The position numbers were made by a program, and so were the translations under genes. Below are positions 1-7,042 of a stretch of DNA of 37,975 nucleotides, piece after piece. Under the pieces are notes generated by a model, which was not told the DNA's origin, did not search any database, and saw only the letters and a list, made by a program, of their open reading frames with translations. Origin of the DNA: an uncultured Prevotellaceae bacterium (GTDB taxonomy: Bacteria; Bacteroidota; Bacteroidia; Bacteroidales; Muribaculaceae); the NCBI GenBank assembly GCA_900316835.1, contig ONEL01000002.1, forward strand, positions 1 through 37,975, in the 5' to 3' direction. Numbering within the stretch: position 1 is the first letter of the stretch; each line of letters begins with the position of its first letter.

Positions 1-141
1 CAGTATATACCTAAAATGACTGATTTCAACAAGGTTACTGATTCTTTTGTCATGGCGGTACAGAAAAAACTCAATAGAAGACCAAGAGAAAAACTTAATG
101 TCTCTACGCCCAAGAAAGAGTTCTTCAAACATTTTATTTAA
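1..141 (+). pseudogene. IS30-family transposase, C-terminal fragment (cut by window edge)
   Basis: Frame 1 is open from the first base to a TAA at 139-141 and encodes 46 residues. It begins QYIPKMTDF and contains KKLNRRPREKLN followed by STPKKEFF. This is the typical end of IS30-type DDE transposases, where a Tyr-Ile-Pro-Lys segment precedes an L-N-x-R-P-R-x-x-L motif after the last catalytic Glu. The catalytic residues would lie to the left of the window, so intactness cannot be judged. The stop codon is followed by an AT-rich tract and then the mtnN promoter, so the right end of the insertion sequence should lie within about 142-200. I recognise the family from the motif only. Confidence 0.75.
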
Positions 142-143
142 TT

Positions 144-171
144 TTGCGCTTGCCAGTTGACTCTACAGGAA
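144..171. mobile_element. Possible right terminal end of the IS30-like element
   Basis: Directly after the transposase stop there is a stretch reading TTTTGCGCTTGCCAGTTGAC and a few further bases. IS30-family elements usually place their terminal inverted repeat a few tens of bases beyond the transposase stop. The partner end is outside the window, so this is positional inference only. Confidence 0.3.
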
Positions 172-211
172 CTTTCATCGGGTGAACATTTTGGAAGTTT
201 TGAGGCAATAA

Positions 212-243
212 TTTGTTGTAGTGGGCATTTTTGCCTAATTTTG
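212..243 (+). promoter_or_regulatory. Bacteroidetes-type promoter of mtnN-luxS
   Basis: TTTG at 212-215 and TAATTTTG at 236-243 are separated by 20 bp, matching the Bacteroidetes -33/-7 consensus (TTTG, about 19-20 bp, TAnnTTTG). Transcription would begin near 250. This makes the ATG at 253 nearly leaderless and favours the ATG at 277 as the mtnN start. Confidence 0.75.
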
Positions 244-276
244 TACTTTTAAATGAATTACAAACACTTAAGGCGC

Positions 277-963
277 ATGAAAATAGGCATAATAGTGGCA
301 ATGGCCAAAGAACTTGAGTTGCTCAAACCTCACCTTCAAAACATGAGTGTGGAAGTTAATCATGACACCACATTCTACTGTGGATCAATGGGTAAACATG
401 ACATTGTGGCAATGCAATGTGGCATAGGCAAGGTTAATGCCGCAGTGGGCACGGTGACGATGATTGATAATTTTTCACCACAGCTGGTCATTAACACTGG
501 TGTGGCCGGTGGTGCGAGCCAACGTGTGAACGTGATGGACCTGGTGGTGGGAGCACAGGTGTGCTACCACGACGTGTGGTGTGGCTTTGACGGTGTTACC
601 CCTCATGGCCAGGTGCAAGGGTTGCCTCTCTACTTTGAGGGAGCGGATATTGTGATAGACAATATAGATGAGCGCCCTGGATTGCATTGCGGCTTGATAG
701 TGAGTGGTGACCAGTTTATTGATAGCATTGAGCAGGTCGATGCCATCAAGCGGAACTTCCCCGCTGCTCTTGCCGTTGACATGGAGAGTGGCGCAATAGC
801 TCAAACATGCTACCTGCGCAAGACCCCATTTGTGAGCATGCGCATCATCAGCGACTCGCCAGGAGCAGGACACGACAACACAACACAGTATAACGACTTC
901 TGGACCGATGCCCCTCAACACACCCTGGCTGTGGTGAGAGACTTGTTGCAAAAACTTGATTAA
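277..963 (+). CDS. mtnN: 5'-methylthioadenosine/S-adenosylhomocysteine nucleosidase
   Basis: The enzyme cleaves the N-glycosidic bond of methylthioadenosine and S-adenosylhomocysteine, releasing adenine; the second reaction makes S-ribosylhomocysteine, the LuxS substrate. The protein starts MKIGIIVAMAKELELL, the usual N-terminus of the family with the conserved Glu of AKE. It has the MDLVVGAQVCYHD-like purine phosphorylase fold segments, the DMESGAIAQ motif that contacts the ribose, and the SDSPG segment carrying the catalytic Asp. An in-frame ATG at 253 would add eight non-conserved residues; the start at 277 is preferred because of homology and the promoter at 212-243. luxS follows 20 bp after the stop, so the two probably form an operon for the activated methyl cycle. 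The 228-residue length is normal. Confidence 0.93.
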   Translation: MKIGIIVAMAKELELLKPHLQNMSVEVNHDTTFYCGSMGKHDIVAMQCGIGKVNAAVGTVTMIDNFSPQLVINTGVAGGASQRVNVMDLVVGAQVCYHDVWCGFDGVTPHGQVQGLPLYFEGADIVIDNIDERPGLHCGLIVSGDQFIDSIEQVDAIKRNFPAALAVDMESGAIAQTCYLRKTPFVSMRIISDSPGAGHDNTTQYNDFWTDAPQHTLAVVRDLLQKLD

Positions 964-983
964 TAAAAAACGCAATATAGACT

Positions 984-1463
984 ATGGAAAAAATTGCAAG
1001 TTTCACTATCGACCACACTAAGCTGTTGCGCGGTGTGTATGTGTCACGAAAAGACAATATTGAGGGTGGGGGAGTGATTACCACTTTCGACATTCGCATG
1101 AAACTCCCTAATCGTGAGCCTGCCGTGAGCCAGAGCGCTCTGCACACTATCGAGCACCTGGCGGCAACATTCCTGCGCAATCATCCACAGTGGGGCTCAA
1201 AGATTCTGTATTGGGGTCCAATGGGTTGTTGCACAGGCAACTACCTGCTTGTGCAAGGCGACTATAGCTCGGAACAAATAGTGCCACTGATGCAGGAGTT
1301 GTTCACCTTCATCGCAGGCTACGATGGCGACATTCCTGGCGCTACGGCCATGGAGTGTGGCAACTACATGCTCAACAACCTTCCCATGGCACGCTGGGAG
1401 GCGAGGAAATTTCTAGTGGAAGTGCTTGAAAATATCCAGCCCGAGAACCTGATGTATCCATGA
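984..1463 (+). CDS. luxS: S-ribosylhomocysteine lyase LuxS
   Basis: This iron/zinc enzyme splits S-ribosylhomocysteine into homocysteine and 4,5-dihydroxy-2,3-pentanedione, the autoinducer-2 precursor. The metal site is visible: HTIEH at residues 54-58 supplies two His ligands and the catalytic Glu, Cys125 in ECGNY is the third ligand, and the GCCTGNY segment around residue 83 carries the catalytic Cys. The length of 159 residues is standard. It lies 20 bp after mtnN and presumably shares its promoter, so the pair covers both steps of S-adenosylhomocysteine detoxification. Whether AI-2 is used as a signal cannot be read from this window; no Lsr-type receptor or transporter gene is present here. 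Confidence 0.96.
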   Translation: MEKIASFTIDHTKLLRGVYVSRKDNIEGGGVITTFDIRMKLPNREPAVSQSALHTIEHLAATFLRNHPQWGSKILYWGPMGCCTGNYLLVQGDYSSEQIVPLMQELFTFIAGYDGDIPGATAMECGNYMLNNLPMARWEARKFLVEVLENIQPENLMYP

Positions 1464-1521
1464 GTTTATAGCCTCGTCAATACTTAACACTTTAAAAAAC
1501 TTCACACTTAACATTTACAAA

Positions 1522-2475
1522 ATGGGATTTTTTAAATTTTTCAGCAAGGAGAAGAAAGAGACACTCGACAGTGGCTTGAATAAGACCAAGGAAGGTATAT
1601 TCTCAAAACTTAAAAAAGCGGTTGCCGGCAAGTCAACAATCGACGACGAGGTGCTTGATAACCTTGAGGAAGTGTTCATTACTAGTGATGTGGGAGTTGA
1701 TACCACCCTCAAAATTCTAGATCGCATTCAGGCACGCGTGGCGCGCGATAAGTACACTAGCACCAGCGAGCTCAACGACTTGCTGTGTGACGAGATAACA
1801 CACTTGCTTGCCGACAATGACAACGCTAACCGTGAGGATTTCACCGTCGATGACGACAAGAAGCCCTATGTAATCATGGTGGTGGGAGTGAATGGTGTGG
1901 GCAAGACCACTACCATTGGCAAGCTGGCTTACCAGTTTACACAAGCTGGTAACAAGGTGGTGCTTGGCGCTGCCGACACTTATCGTGCCGCAGCCGACGA
2001 GCAACTCGAGATTTGGGGCGAGCGTGTGGGTGTGCAGGTCATTAAGCACAAAATGGGGACCGACCCGGCATCGGTGGCCTACGATACCGTGGCGAGCGCT
2101 AAGGCGCAGAATGCCGACGTGGTGATTATCGACACTGCCGGACGTCTACACAACAATGTGGGCCTGATGAACCAGCTCACCAAGATTAAGAACACTATGA
2201 AAAAAGTGCTTCCTGAGGCTCCCAACGAGGTGCTGCTGGTGCTTGATGGTTCCACCGGGCAAAATGCCTTTGAGCAGGCTAAGCAGTTTGTAGCTGCCAC
2301 CGAGGTCAATGCTCTTGCCATTACCAAGCTCGATGGTACAGCCAAGGGCGGTGTAGTGATAGGCATCAGCGATCAGTTCCACATTCCAGTTAAGTATATT
2401 GGTTTGGGTGAGAAGATGCAAGACTTGCAAATCTTCCGCAAGGAGGAATTTGTGAAATCACTCTTCGGGAAATGA
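1522..2475 (+). CDS. ftsY: Signal recognition particle receptor FtsY
   Basis: FtsY is the SRP receptor GTPase that docks ribosome-SRP complexes at the membrane for co-translational insertion. The protein (317 residues) has a short N-terminal region, a helical N domain (about 25-105) and an SRP-type GTPase domain. Visible motifs are the P-loop GVNGVGKTT near residues 122-130, DTYRAAADEQL near 152, DTAGR at 204-208 and TKLDGTAKGG at 268-277. The acidic N-terminal A domain of E. coli FtsY is missing, as is normal in Bacteroidetes; the MGFFKFFSKEKKE start may serve as a short amphipathic membrane-targeting helix. rimO follows 46 bp downstream on the same strand. Confidence 0.96.
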   Translation: MGFFKFFSKEKKETLDSGLNKTKEGIFSKLKKAVAGKSTIDDEVLDNLEEVFITSDVGVDTTLKILDRIQARVARDKYTSTSELNDLLCDEITHLLADNDNANREDFTVDDDKKPYVIMVVGVNGVGKTTTIGKLAYQFTQAGNKVVLGAADTYRAAADEQLEIWGERVGVQVIKHKMGTDPASVAYDTVASAKAQNADVVIIDTAGRLHNNVGLMNQLTKIKNTMKKVLPEAPNEVLLVLDGSTGQNAFEQAKQFVAATEVNALAITKLDGTAKGGVVIGISDQFHIPVKYIGLGEKMQDLQIFRKEEFVKSLFGK

Positions 2476-2521
2476 TATTTTAATATAAAATCTAGAAACT
2501 CTCGAGATTCTAGATAAAACT

Positions 2522-3814
2522 ATGCGTAGGAATAAAATAGATATTATATCATTAGGGTGCTCTAAGAATCTGGTGGATTCGGAGCACTTGATTGCGCAAC
2601 TCATGGCTGCCGGCTACACAGTGGAACATAATCCCACTCATGTTGACGGCGAGATTGTGGTTGTGAACACTTGCGGCTTCATTCAAGATGCTCAGGAAGA
2701 GTCGATCAACACCATCTTGGAGCTGGGCGAGGCAAAGCGTCAAGGACGCATCAGGCAGCTCATGGTGATGGGATGCTTGAGCGAGCGATTTATGGCCGAA
2801 CTCACGCAGGAACTCCCCGAGGTAGACCACTTTTACGGCAAATTTAACTGGAAGCAAATGCTTGCCGACTTGGGAAATAGCTATCGCGACGATCTGGCAA
2901 GCTCTCGATATCTCACCACGCCACCGCACTATGCCTACATGAAGATTTCGGAGGGTTGCAACCGCTTTTGCGCCTTCTGTGCCATCCCTCTCATTACAGG
3001 TCGCCACAAGAGTGTGCCCATGGAGCAGTTGCTTGCCGAGGCACGCAATCTCGCAGGCCGAGGCGTGAAGGAGTTTAATGTCATCGCGCAAGACCTCTCG
3101 AGCTATGGCCTTGATCTCACAGACAAGATGATGCTACCCGAGCTGGTTGACAAGATGGCTGGCATTGAGGGTGTGGAATGGATACGCCTGCACTACGCTT
3201 ATCCCACGCAGTTCCCATGGGACCTGTTGCCCGTGATGGCGCAGCACCACAATGTGTGCAACTATCTCGACATCGCCTTGCAGCACATTAGCGACAAGGT
3301 GCTCACTAACATGCGTCGCCACATCACGCGCGATGAGACGCTGCGACTAATTGAGCGCATGCGTCGCGAGGTGCCAGGCATCCACCTGCGCACCACGCTC
3401 ATGGTGGGCTTCCCGGGCGAGGGAGAGAAGGAATTTGAGGAGCTGATGGACTTTGTGCGTGAGGCTCGATTTGAGCGCATGGGAGCCTTTGCCTACAGCG
3501 AGGAAGCTGGCACCTGGGCTTCTGAACACCTGAGTGATGATATACCGCAGGATGTGAAGAACAACCGCCTGCAACAGCTCATGGACCTGCAAGAGGAAAT
3601 ATCAATGGATATTCAGCAAGCCAAGGTGGGCACCACTCAGCGTGTTATTATCGACCGTGAAGACCCCGACTACTACGTGGGTCGCACCCAGTATGACTCG
3701 CCCGAGGTCGACCCTGAGGTGCTTATCGACAAGTCCACACCACTGGTTCCTGGCAACTTCTACAACGTGAAAATCACCGAGGCCCTACCCTTTGAGCTGA
3801 TGGCGACGATGTGA
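2522..3814 (+). CDS. rimO: Ribosomal protein uS12 methylthiotransferase RimO
   Basis: RimO is a radical-SAM enzyme that adds a methylthio group to the conserved aspartate of ribosomal protein S12. The N-terminal UPF0004 domain has its cluster cysteines at about 13, 51 and 85 (LGCSKN, NTCGFI, MGCLSER). The radical-SAM motif EGCNRFCAFC places cysteines at 146, 150 and 153. A C-terminal TRAM domain (about 365-430) is expected and fits the last part of the sequence. The LGCSKNLVDSE start favours RimO over the tRNA enzyme MiaB. The length of 430 residues is normal. It lies downstream of ftsY on the same strand; whether they are co-transcribed is not clear. Confidence 0.95.
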   Translation: MRRNKIDIISLGCSKNLVDSEHLIAQLMAAGYTVEHNPTHVDGEIVVVNTCGFIQDAQEESINTILELGEAKRQGRIRQLMVMGCLSERFMAELTQELPEVDHFYGKFNWKQMLADLGNSYRDDLASSRYLTTPPHYAYMKISEGCNRFCAFCAIPLITGRHKSVPMEQLLAEARNLAGRGVKEFNVIAQDLSSYGLDLTDKMMLPELVDKMAGIEGVEWIRLHYAYPTQFPWDLLPVMAQHHNVCNYLDIALQHISDKVLTNMRRHITRDETLRLIERMRREVPGIHLRTTLMVGFPGEGEKEFEELMDFVREARFERMGAFAYSEEAGTWASEHLSDDIPQDVKNNRLQQLMDLQEEISMDIQQAKVGTTQRVIIDREDPDYYVGRTQYDSPEVDPEVLIDKSTPLVPGNFYNVKITEALPFELMATM

Positions 3815-3963
3815 ACTTTAAATGTAAGATACTAAGTTTTAGGTGTTTGGGGTGAAATTGTTTAAAAATTCAGTAAAAAGAATGTGTTTTTCCTTATTAT
3901 AGTGTGATTTTTTTGAGACACGTGCGTCTAATGGTCAGAAAATGATTTTAAAAACACTCTGAA

Positions 3964-4446
3964 ATGAACGATTTAGAAAGCAAATTTACACTGACCATCA
4001 AGCAGAACAAGAGTACCATCTACACTGTGTGCTACATGTTCTCACGTGATGCCGACAAGGTGAACGACCTCTTTCAGGAAGCGGTCATTAACCTGTGGCG
4101 AGGCTTCGAGAAATTTGAGGGGCGCAGTGATGTGAAAACGTGGATTTACCGCGTCACGCTCAACACTTGCATTTCGCTCGACCGCAAGGACAAGAAGCGC
4201 CGGGGCGCAACTGAGCTTCTCGACATGAACATCAACCTTTTCCAGGACCAAGACCAAGACACACGACAAATCGACTTGCTACACAAGCGTATAGGTCGCT
4301 TGCAACCCTTCGACCGAGCAATAGTGTTGCTGTGGCTTGAAAACATGCCCTACGACGAGATTGCTCAAGTGGTGGGCATCAGCACCACCGCAGTGAGCAC
4401 TCGTCTTTACCGCATTAAGGAACAACTAAAAAAAATGAACGACTAA
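3964..4446 (+). CDS. ECF-type RNA polymerase sigma factor
   Basis: This 160-residue protein has the two-domain layout of extracytoplasmic-function sigma factors. Region 2 spans about residues 10-77 and includes the DLFQEAVINLWRGFEKFEG and WIYRVTLNTC segments that bind the -10 element and core polymerase. Region 4 spans about 105-155 and ends with a helix-turn-helix (MPYDEIAQVVGISTTAVSTR). The start codon ATG 3964 is preceded by an AT-rich leader with no primary-sigma promoter that I could recognise, which would fit autoregulation, though I saw no ECF-type motif either. A four-helix membrane protein begins 14 bp after the stop, a likely partner. The regulon is unknown. Confidence 0.9.
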   Translation: MNDLESKFTLTIKQNKSTIYTVCYMFSRDADKVNDLFQEAVINLWRGFEKFEGRSDVKTWIYRVTLNTCISLDRKDKKRRGATELLDMNINLFQDQDQDTRQIDLLHKRIGRLQPFDRAIVLLWLENMPYDEIAQVVGISTTAVSTRLYRIKEQLKKMND

Positions 4447-4460
4447 ACACACTTAACATT

Positions 4461-5057
4461 ATGAACACTAACGATTTTGAACTCGAAGAAATGCGCCAGC
4501 AAATGGCAATTCTGCAAAATAAACTCAGCAACCAGAACATCGTTAATGACCGCTTCATTAGGCGCGCTATTAAGCATGGCATGAGTACAATAAACAAGCG
4601 ATACCTTGTTATATCAATCATCGCACTGGCAATGATCCCCTATGGGTACTGGGCATTTGTAGTAATTAATGGACTGTCAATATCGCTATGGTTAGCATTA
4701 AGCATGATGATGCTCATGGTTGTAGCTTTTTGTTTCTTCAACGGGAGAGCTCTGCGTAATTCTCAACTCGCCGATGGCAATCTGCGGGAAACAATGCGCC
4801 AAGTGGCGGCAGCTAAGCGTCGTGATAACAACTGGCAGTGGATAGGTATTCCCATGGCATTAGCTTGGAGTATATGGGTTGGCTGGGAAATGGCACAGAA
4901 AATAGGTGCTGACATCAAATTCTTCATGCCATTCTTCATCATCTGCATTGTGGCAGGAATAATTGCTGGTCTCACGGTGCACTTCCGCACTCAACGTCAC
5001 TATCGCGACATCATTGAGCAAATCGAGGACTTTGAAGATGAAACAGCAGGGGCATAA
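4461..5057 (+). CDS. Four-helix membrane protein paired with the ECF sigma factor, possible anti-sigma factor
   Basis: I do not recognise a named family. The 198-residue protein has a charged N-terminus (about 1-48) with a predicted short coiled coil (ELEEMRQQMAILQNKLSNQ) and a basic patch before the membrane. Four hydrophobic segments follow at about 50-69, 72-92, 126-143 and 153-172, then an acidic cytoplasmic tail (EQIEDFEDETAGA). It lies 14 bp after the sigma gene with a terminator right behind it, so the two form a closed unit. By analogy with sigma/anti-sigma operons it may hold the sigma factor at the membrane, with the N-terminal helix as the binding part. No zinc-binding or FecR-like motif is present, so this role is inference only. 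Confidence 0.7.
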   Translation: MNTNDFELEEMRQQMAILQNKLSNQNIVNDRFIRRAIKHGMSTINKRYLVISIIALAMIPYGYWAFVVINGLSISLWLALSMMMLMVVAFCFFNGRALRNSQLADGNLRETMRQVAAAKRRDNNWQWIGIPMALAWSIWVGWEMAQKIGADIKFFMPFFIICIVAGIIAGLTVHFRTQRHYRDIIEQIEDFEDETAGA

Positions 5058-5138
5058 TAAGAGACGCTTACAGTTTCTAATCTCGATTTAACCCCCGTTA
5101 CCGCCAAATATAGCTGGTTGAAGAGTGGGATAAACAAT

Positions 5139-5180
5139 GCCGAGACATTCAGCTATTATTGAATGTCTCGGCGATTCTTT
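5139..5180. terminator. Intrinsic terminator between convergent genes
   Basis: GCCGAGACATTCA at 5139-5151 pairs perfectly with TGAATGTCTCGGC at 5160-5172 (13 bp, 8-base loop), followed by GATTCTTTTG. It closes the sigma-factor operon on the plus strand. Because the lipoprotein gene converges from the right and the left flank is A-rich, it probably works in both directions. Confidence 0.85.
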
Positions 5181-5214
5181 TGTCTCTTTAGTGAATGAGT
5201 TGTGCTCAAGTCTA

Positions 5215-5604
5215 CTAGTAGGTTCGGCGGAACTCGGTGAAGGAGTAGAAACTAGCCGACCTTGATAGTTGCAGGTATCCGTTGTGGAAGTCGTAGTAGT
5301 AGTTGTCGTATCCTCCATCATAGTATCGCAGAGTGACGTAGCTGCCACGGTCATCCCAGTCGAAGCCGTATTCACCCCATCGTCCCCAGTCGTCGTAGAA
5401 CCCTACCACGCCAGTGCCGTTAGTGTGGAACGTGATTTCCATGTAGTTGATGTCGTCGGGGTAGAGATCAACTCCATAGTTACCTTGCACCTCGGCAGTA
5501 GCATACCATGTTCCTCCCGAGAGTGAAGACCAAAAATGCTTGTCGCATGAGCTCAAGGTCACGGCAAGCACAGTGAGCAAGAGAGTAATACTTAATTTTT
5601 TCAT
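5215..5604 (-). CDS. Small tyrosine- and aspartate-rich lipoprotein, lipocalin-like
   Basis: The 129-residue product starts with a lipoprotein signal peptide; the lipobox is LSSC, with Cys20 as the lipidated residue. The mature part begins SGGTWYATAEVQGN and is rich in Tyr, Asp, Gly and Trp. Alternating short strands (YMEITFHTNGTGVV, GSYVTLRYYDGG, NGYLQLSRSASFYSF) suggest a small beta-barrel like the lipocalin-type lipoproteins of Bacteroidales. The sequence shows no catalytic motif, and the function is unknown. The residues after the Cys are DKHF; Bacteroidetes surface export signals are usually more acidic, so surface exposure is not indicated. It is a single-gene unit with a -7 element at 5667-5674. 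Confidence 0.75.
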   Translation of the reverse strand: MKKLSITLLLTVLAVTLSSCDKHFWSSLSGGTWYATAEVQGNYGVDLYPDDINYMEITFHTNGTGVVGFYDDWGRWGEYGFDWDDRGSYVTLRYYDGGYDNYYYDFHNGYLQLSRSASFYSFTEFRRTY

Positions 5605-5666
5605 ATTTTATTATGTTTTGTTGTGGTTATTATCTTAGTTTTTAGAATGTTGCTAAAATGTTGCCA

Positions 5667-5674
5667 CAAAGTTA
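5667..5674 (-). promoter_or_regulatory. -7 element of the lipoprotein gene
   Basis: On the minus strand the bases read TAACTTTG, matching TAnnTTTG, 63 bp upstream of the start codon. The -33 element is weak: ATTG at 5697-5700, with a 22-bp spacer. Confidence 0.5.
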
Positions 5675-5798
5675 GTAAAATCTTTTTTGTTTTTCTCAAT
5701 AAATGCGCATAATTGTGATTACCGCATGCGCTTATTTGCATTTTTGACACGAAACATGGTAGTTGAGTTTAAATAAAAAGCATTTTTTTAATAAAAAA

Positions 5799-5830
5799 CT
5801 TGCACAACAGTAATGATGGTTGTAAATTTG
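5799..5830 (+). promoter_or_regulatory. Promoter of the rubredoxin gene
   Basis: CTTG at 5799-5802 and TAAATTTG at 5823-5830 with a 20-bp spacer fit the Bacteroidetes -33/-7 pattern with one mismatch in the -33 box. The transcript would start near 5837, leaving a leader of about 80 nt before the ATG at 5918. No terminator is seen before the rubrerythrin gene, so it may be co-transcribed. Confidence 0.65.
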
Positions 5831-5917
5831 TAACGGATGGCACGTCATGTGGCGAGGATGCTCGCCTGGTGGCACCACAATTTATTATTCACTATAAAAC
5901 CAAAATTTCACGCTATT

Positions 5918-6031
5918 ATGAAAAAATGGAAATGCACCGTATGTGGTTACGTACATGAAGGCGAGACAGCTCCCGAGGAGTGCCCATTGTGCGGCGTTGG
6001 TCCCGAGGACTTCGAGGAAGTGGTTGAGTAA
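5918..6031 (+). CDS. Rubredoxin-like protein
   Basis: This is a 37-residue single-domain protein starting [15 protein letters not shown] and ending at the acidic EDFEEVVE. Two CxxC pairs (CTVC and CPLC) form the one-iron site. The missing loop makes it shorter than classical rubredoxins (about 52 residues), and it matches the rubredoxin domain of rubrerythrins. The longer frame from 5837 adds 27 residues without similarity to the family, so the start at 5918 is chosen. It lies 86 bp upstream of a rubrerythrin whose own N-terminus is a similar rubredoxin domain. The likely role is electron delivery to peroxide- or superoxide-detoxifying enzymes in the cytoplasm of an anaerobe. Confidence 0.88.
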   Translation: MKKWKCTVCGYVHEGETAPEECPLCGVGPEDFEEVVE

Positions 6032-6117
6032 ATGCGCTGAATTGCTTTTCAACTCACAATTTTCTAAAAAAAAACTAATTCACTAACTATTATTAAAAAA
6101 CAGTAGATTTATCAATT

Positions 6118-6666
6118 ATGGCTAAGAAATGGATATGCACAGTGTGCGGTTATGTTCATGAGGGCGACACTCCTCCCGAGAAGTGTCCGCAATGTAAAGT
6201 TCCCGCTAGCAAGTTCAAGGAGATGGAAGAAGGCAACGTTAGCTACGCTGCCGAGCATGTACTGGGAGTCGCTAAGGGTGTAGACCCCGAGATTTTGCAA
6301 GGATTGCGTGATCACTTCAACGGAGAGTGCAGCGAGGTGGGACAATACTTGGCAATGGCTCGCCAAGCCGACCGCGAGGGTTATCCCGAAATTGCCGAGG
6401 CTTTCAAGCGCTATGCCTTTGAGGAGGCCGACCATGCTTCTCGCTTTGCCGAGCTATTGGGTGAGGTTGTTTGGGACACCAAGACCAACCTTGAGAAGCG
6501 TGCGGCAGCCGAGGCTGGCGCCTGCGAGGATAAGTTCCGCATTGCCAAGCTTGCCAAGGCTCAGAACCTTGATGCCATCCATGACACCGTTCACGAGATG
6601 GCTCGCGATGAGGCTCGCCACGGGCAGGGCTTCGCTGGCTTGTTAAAGCGCTACTTTGGCAAGTAA
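6118..6666 (+). CDS. Rubrerythrin with N-terminal rubredoxin domain (reverse rubrerythrin)
   Basis: Rubrerythrins are non-haem diiron peroxidases that protect anaerobes against hydrogen peroxide. In this 182-residue protein the order is reversed from classical rubrerythrin: a rubredoxin domain comes first (residues 1-40, [10 protein letters not shown] and CPQCKVP), then a four-helix ferritin-like domain (about 50-180). Diiron ligands can be seen in [20 protein letters not shown] and the last helix ([14 protein letters not shown]). The first 20 residues are nearly identical to those of the upstream rubredoxin, suggesting domain duplication or fusion. A strong terminator follows 27 bp after the stop. 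Electron donors are probably NAD(P)H:rubredoxin oxidoreductases encoded elsewhere. Confidence 0.93.
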   Translation: MAKKWICTVCGYVHEGDTPPEKCPQCKVPASKFKEMEEGNVSYAAEHVLGVAKGVDPEILQGLRDHFNGECSEVGQYLAMARQADREGYPEIAEAFKRYAFEEADHASRFAELLGEVVWDTKTNLEKRAAAEAGACEDKFRIAKLAKAQNLDAIHDTVHEMARDEARHGQGFAGLLKRYFGK

Positions 6667-6692
6667 GAAATACGTCAGTAAAAAAGATATTT

Positions 6693-6733
6693 AAGAAGGT
6701 GCTCAAGAAAAAAACTTTGAGCACCTTCTTTTT
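6693..6733 (+). terminator. Intrinsic terminator of the rubredoxin-rubrerythrin unit
   Basis: AAGAAGGTGCTCAA at 6693-6706 pairs perfectly over 14 bp with TTGAGCACCTTCTT at 6717-6730, followed by TTT. Minus-strand genes converge on it from the right, and A-runs on the left side could also make it work for them. Confidence 0.88.
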
Positions 6734-6763
6734 GGGTGGTTGTGTGATGTGTTATAGCCGTTG

Positions 6764-7042
6764 CTACTTTTTGCTTGTATCTTGCTCGGGAGGATTGCTG
6801 GCGTAGGTGCCGTACTGGTTGTCTTCGAGTTCTTGCTCGCGGCGTTGTTGCAGTTGTTCTTTCTTGCGTAACGAGAAATAGAGCAGGATAATAATTATTA
6901 TACCCACGCCAATGACACCAAAGTAGTAGAGATATTCACCTCGCTCCAGGCGGTCGCGTCCTATCCATGCCATTGTTGCCAGGTAGGCAAGCATGATGAC
7001 TGGGAACACCACCGAGCGTTTAAACTTGCTTTTCTTGCTCAT
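6764..7042 (-). CDS. Small two-helix membrane protein of unknown function
   Basis: The 92-residue product starts MSKKSKFKRSVVFPVIMLAY. It has two membrane helices (about 11-26 and 39-58), a short charged loop between them (GRDRLERGEY), and a polar tail rich in Lys, Gln and Glu (RKKEQLQQRREQELEDNQYG). I do not recognise a named family. An alternative start at 7054 (MKKTMSKK) is equally possible. Both overlap the 3' end of the exonuclease gene by 23-35 bases, which points to translational coupling. The long open frame further upstream of these starts runs antisense-free but inside the exonuclease gene and looks non-coding. Confidence 0.7.
   Translation of the reverse strand: MSKKSKFKRSVVFPVIMLAYLATMAWIGRDRLERGEYLYYFGVIGVGIIIIILLYFSLRKKEQLQQRREQELEDNQYGTYASNPPEQDTSKK

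Larger units (their letters stand above)
5605..5917. other. Divergent AT-rich promoter region between lipoprotein and rubredoxin genes
   Basis: This 313-bp spacer holds outward promoters for both flanking genes (5667-5674 minus, 5799-5830 plus). It also carries the leader of the rubredoxin gene, with an in-frame upstream ATG at 5837 that would add 27 unconserved residues. I saw no other gene in it. Confidence 0.6.

Noticed and set aside
5269..5526. 85-codon plus-strand ORF rich in Val opposite the lipoprotein gene
   Set aside because: It is the complement of Tyr/Asp-rich codons of a gene with a clear lipoprotein signal peptide.
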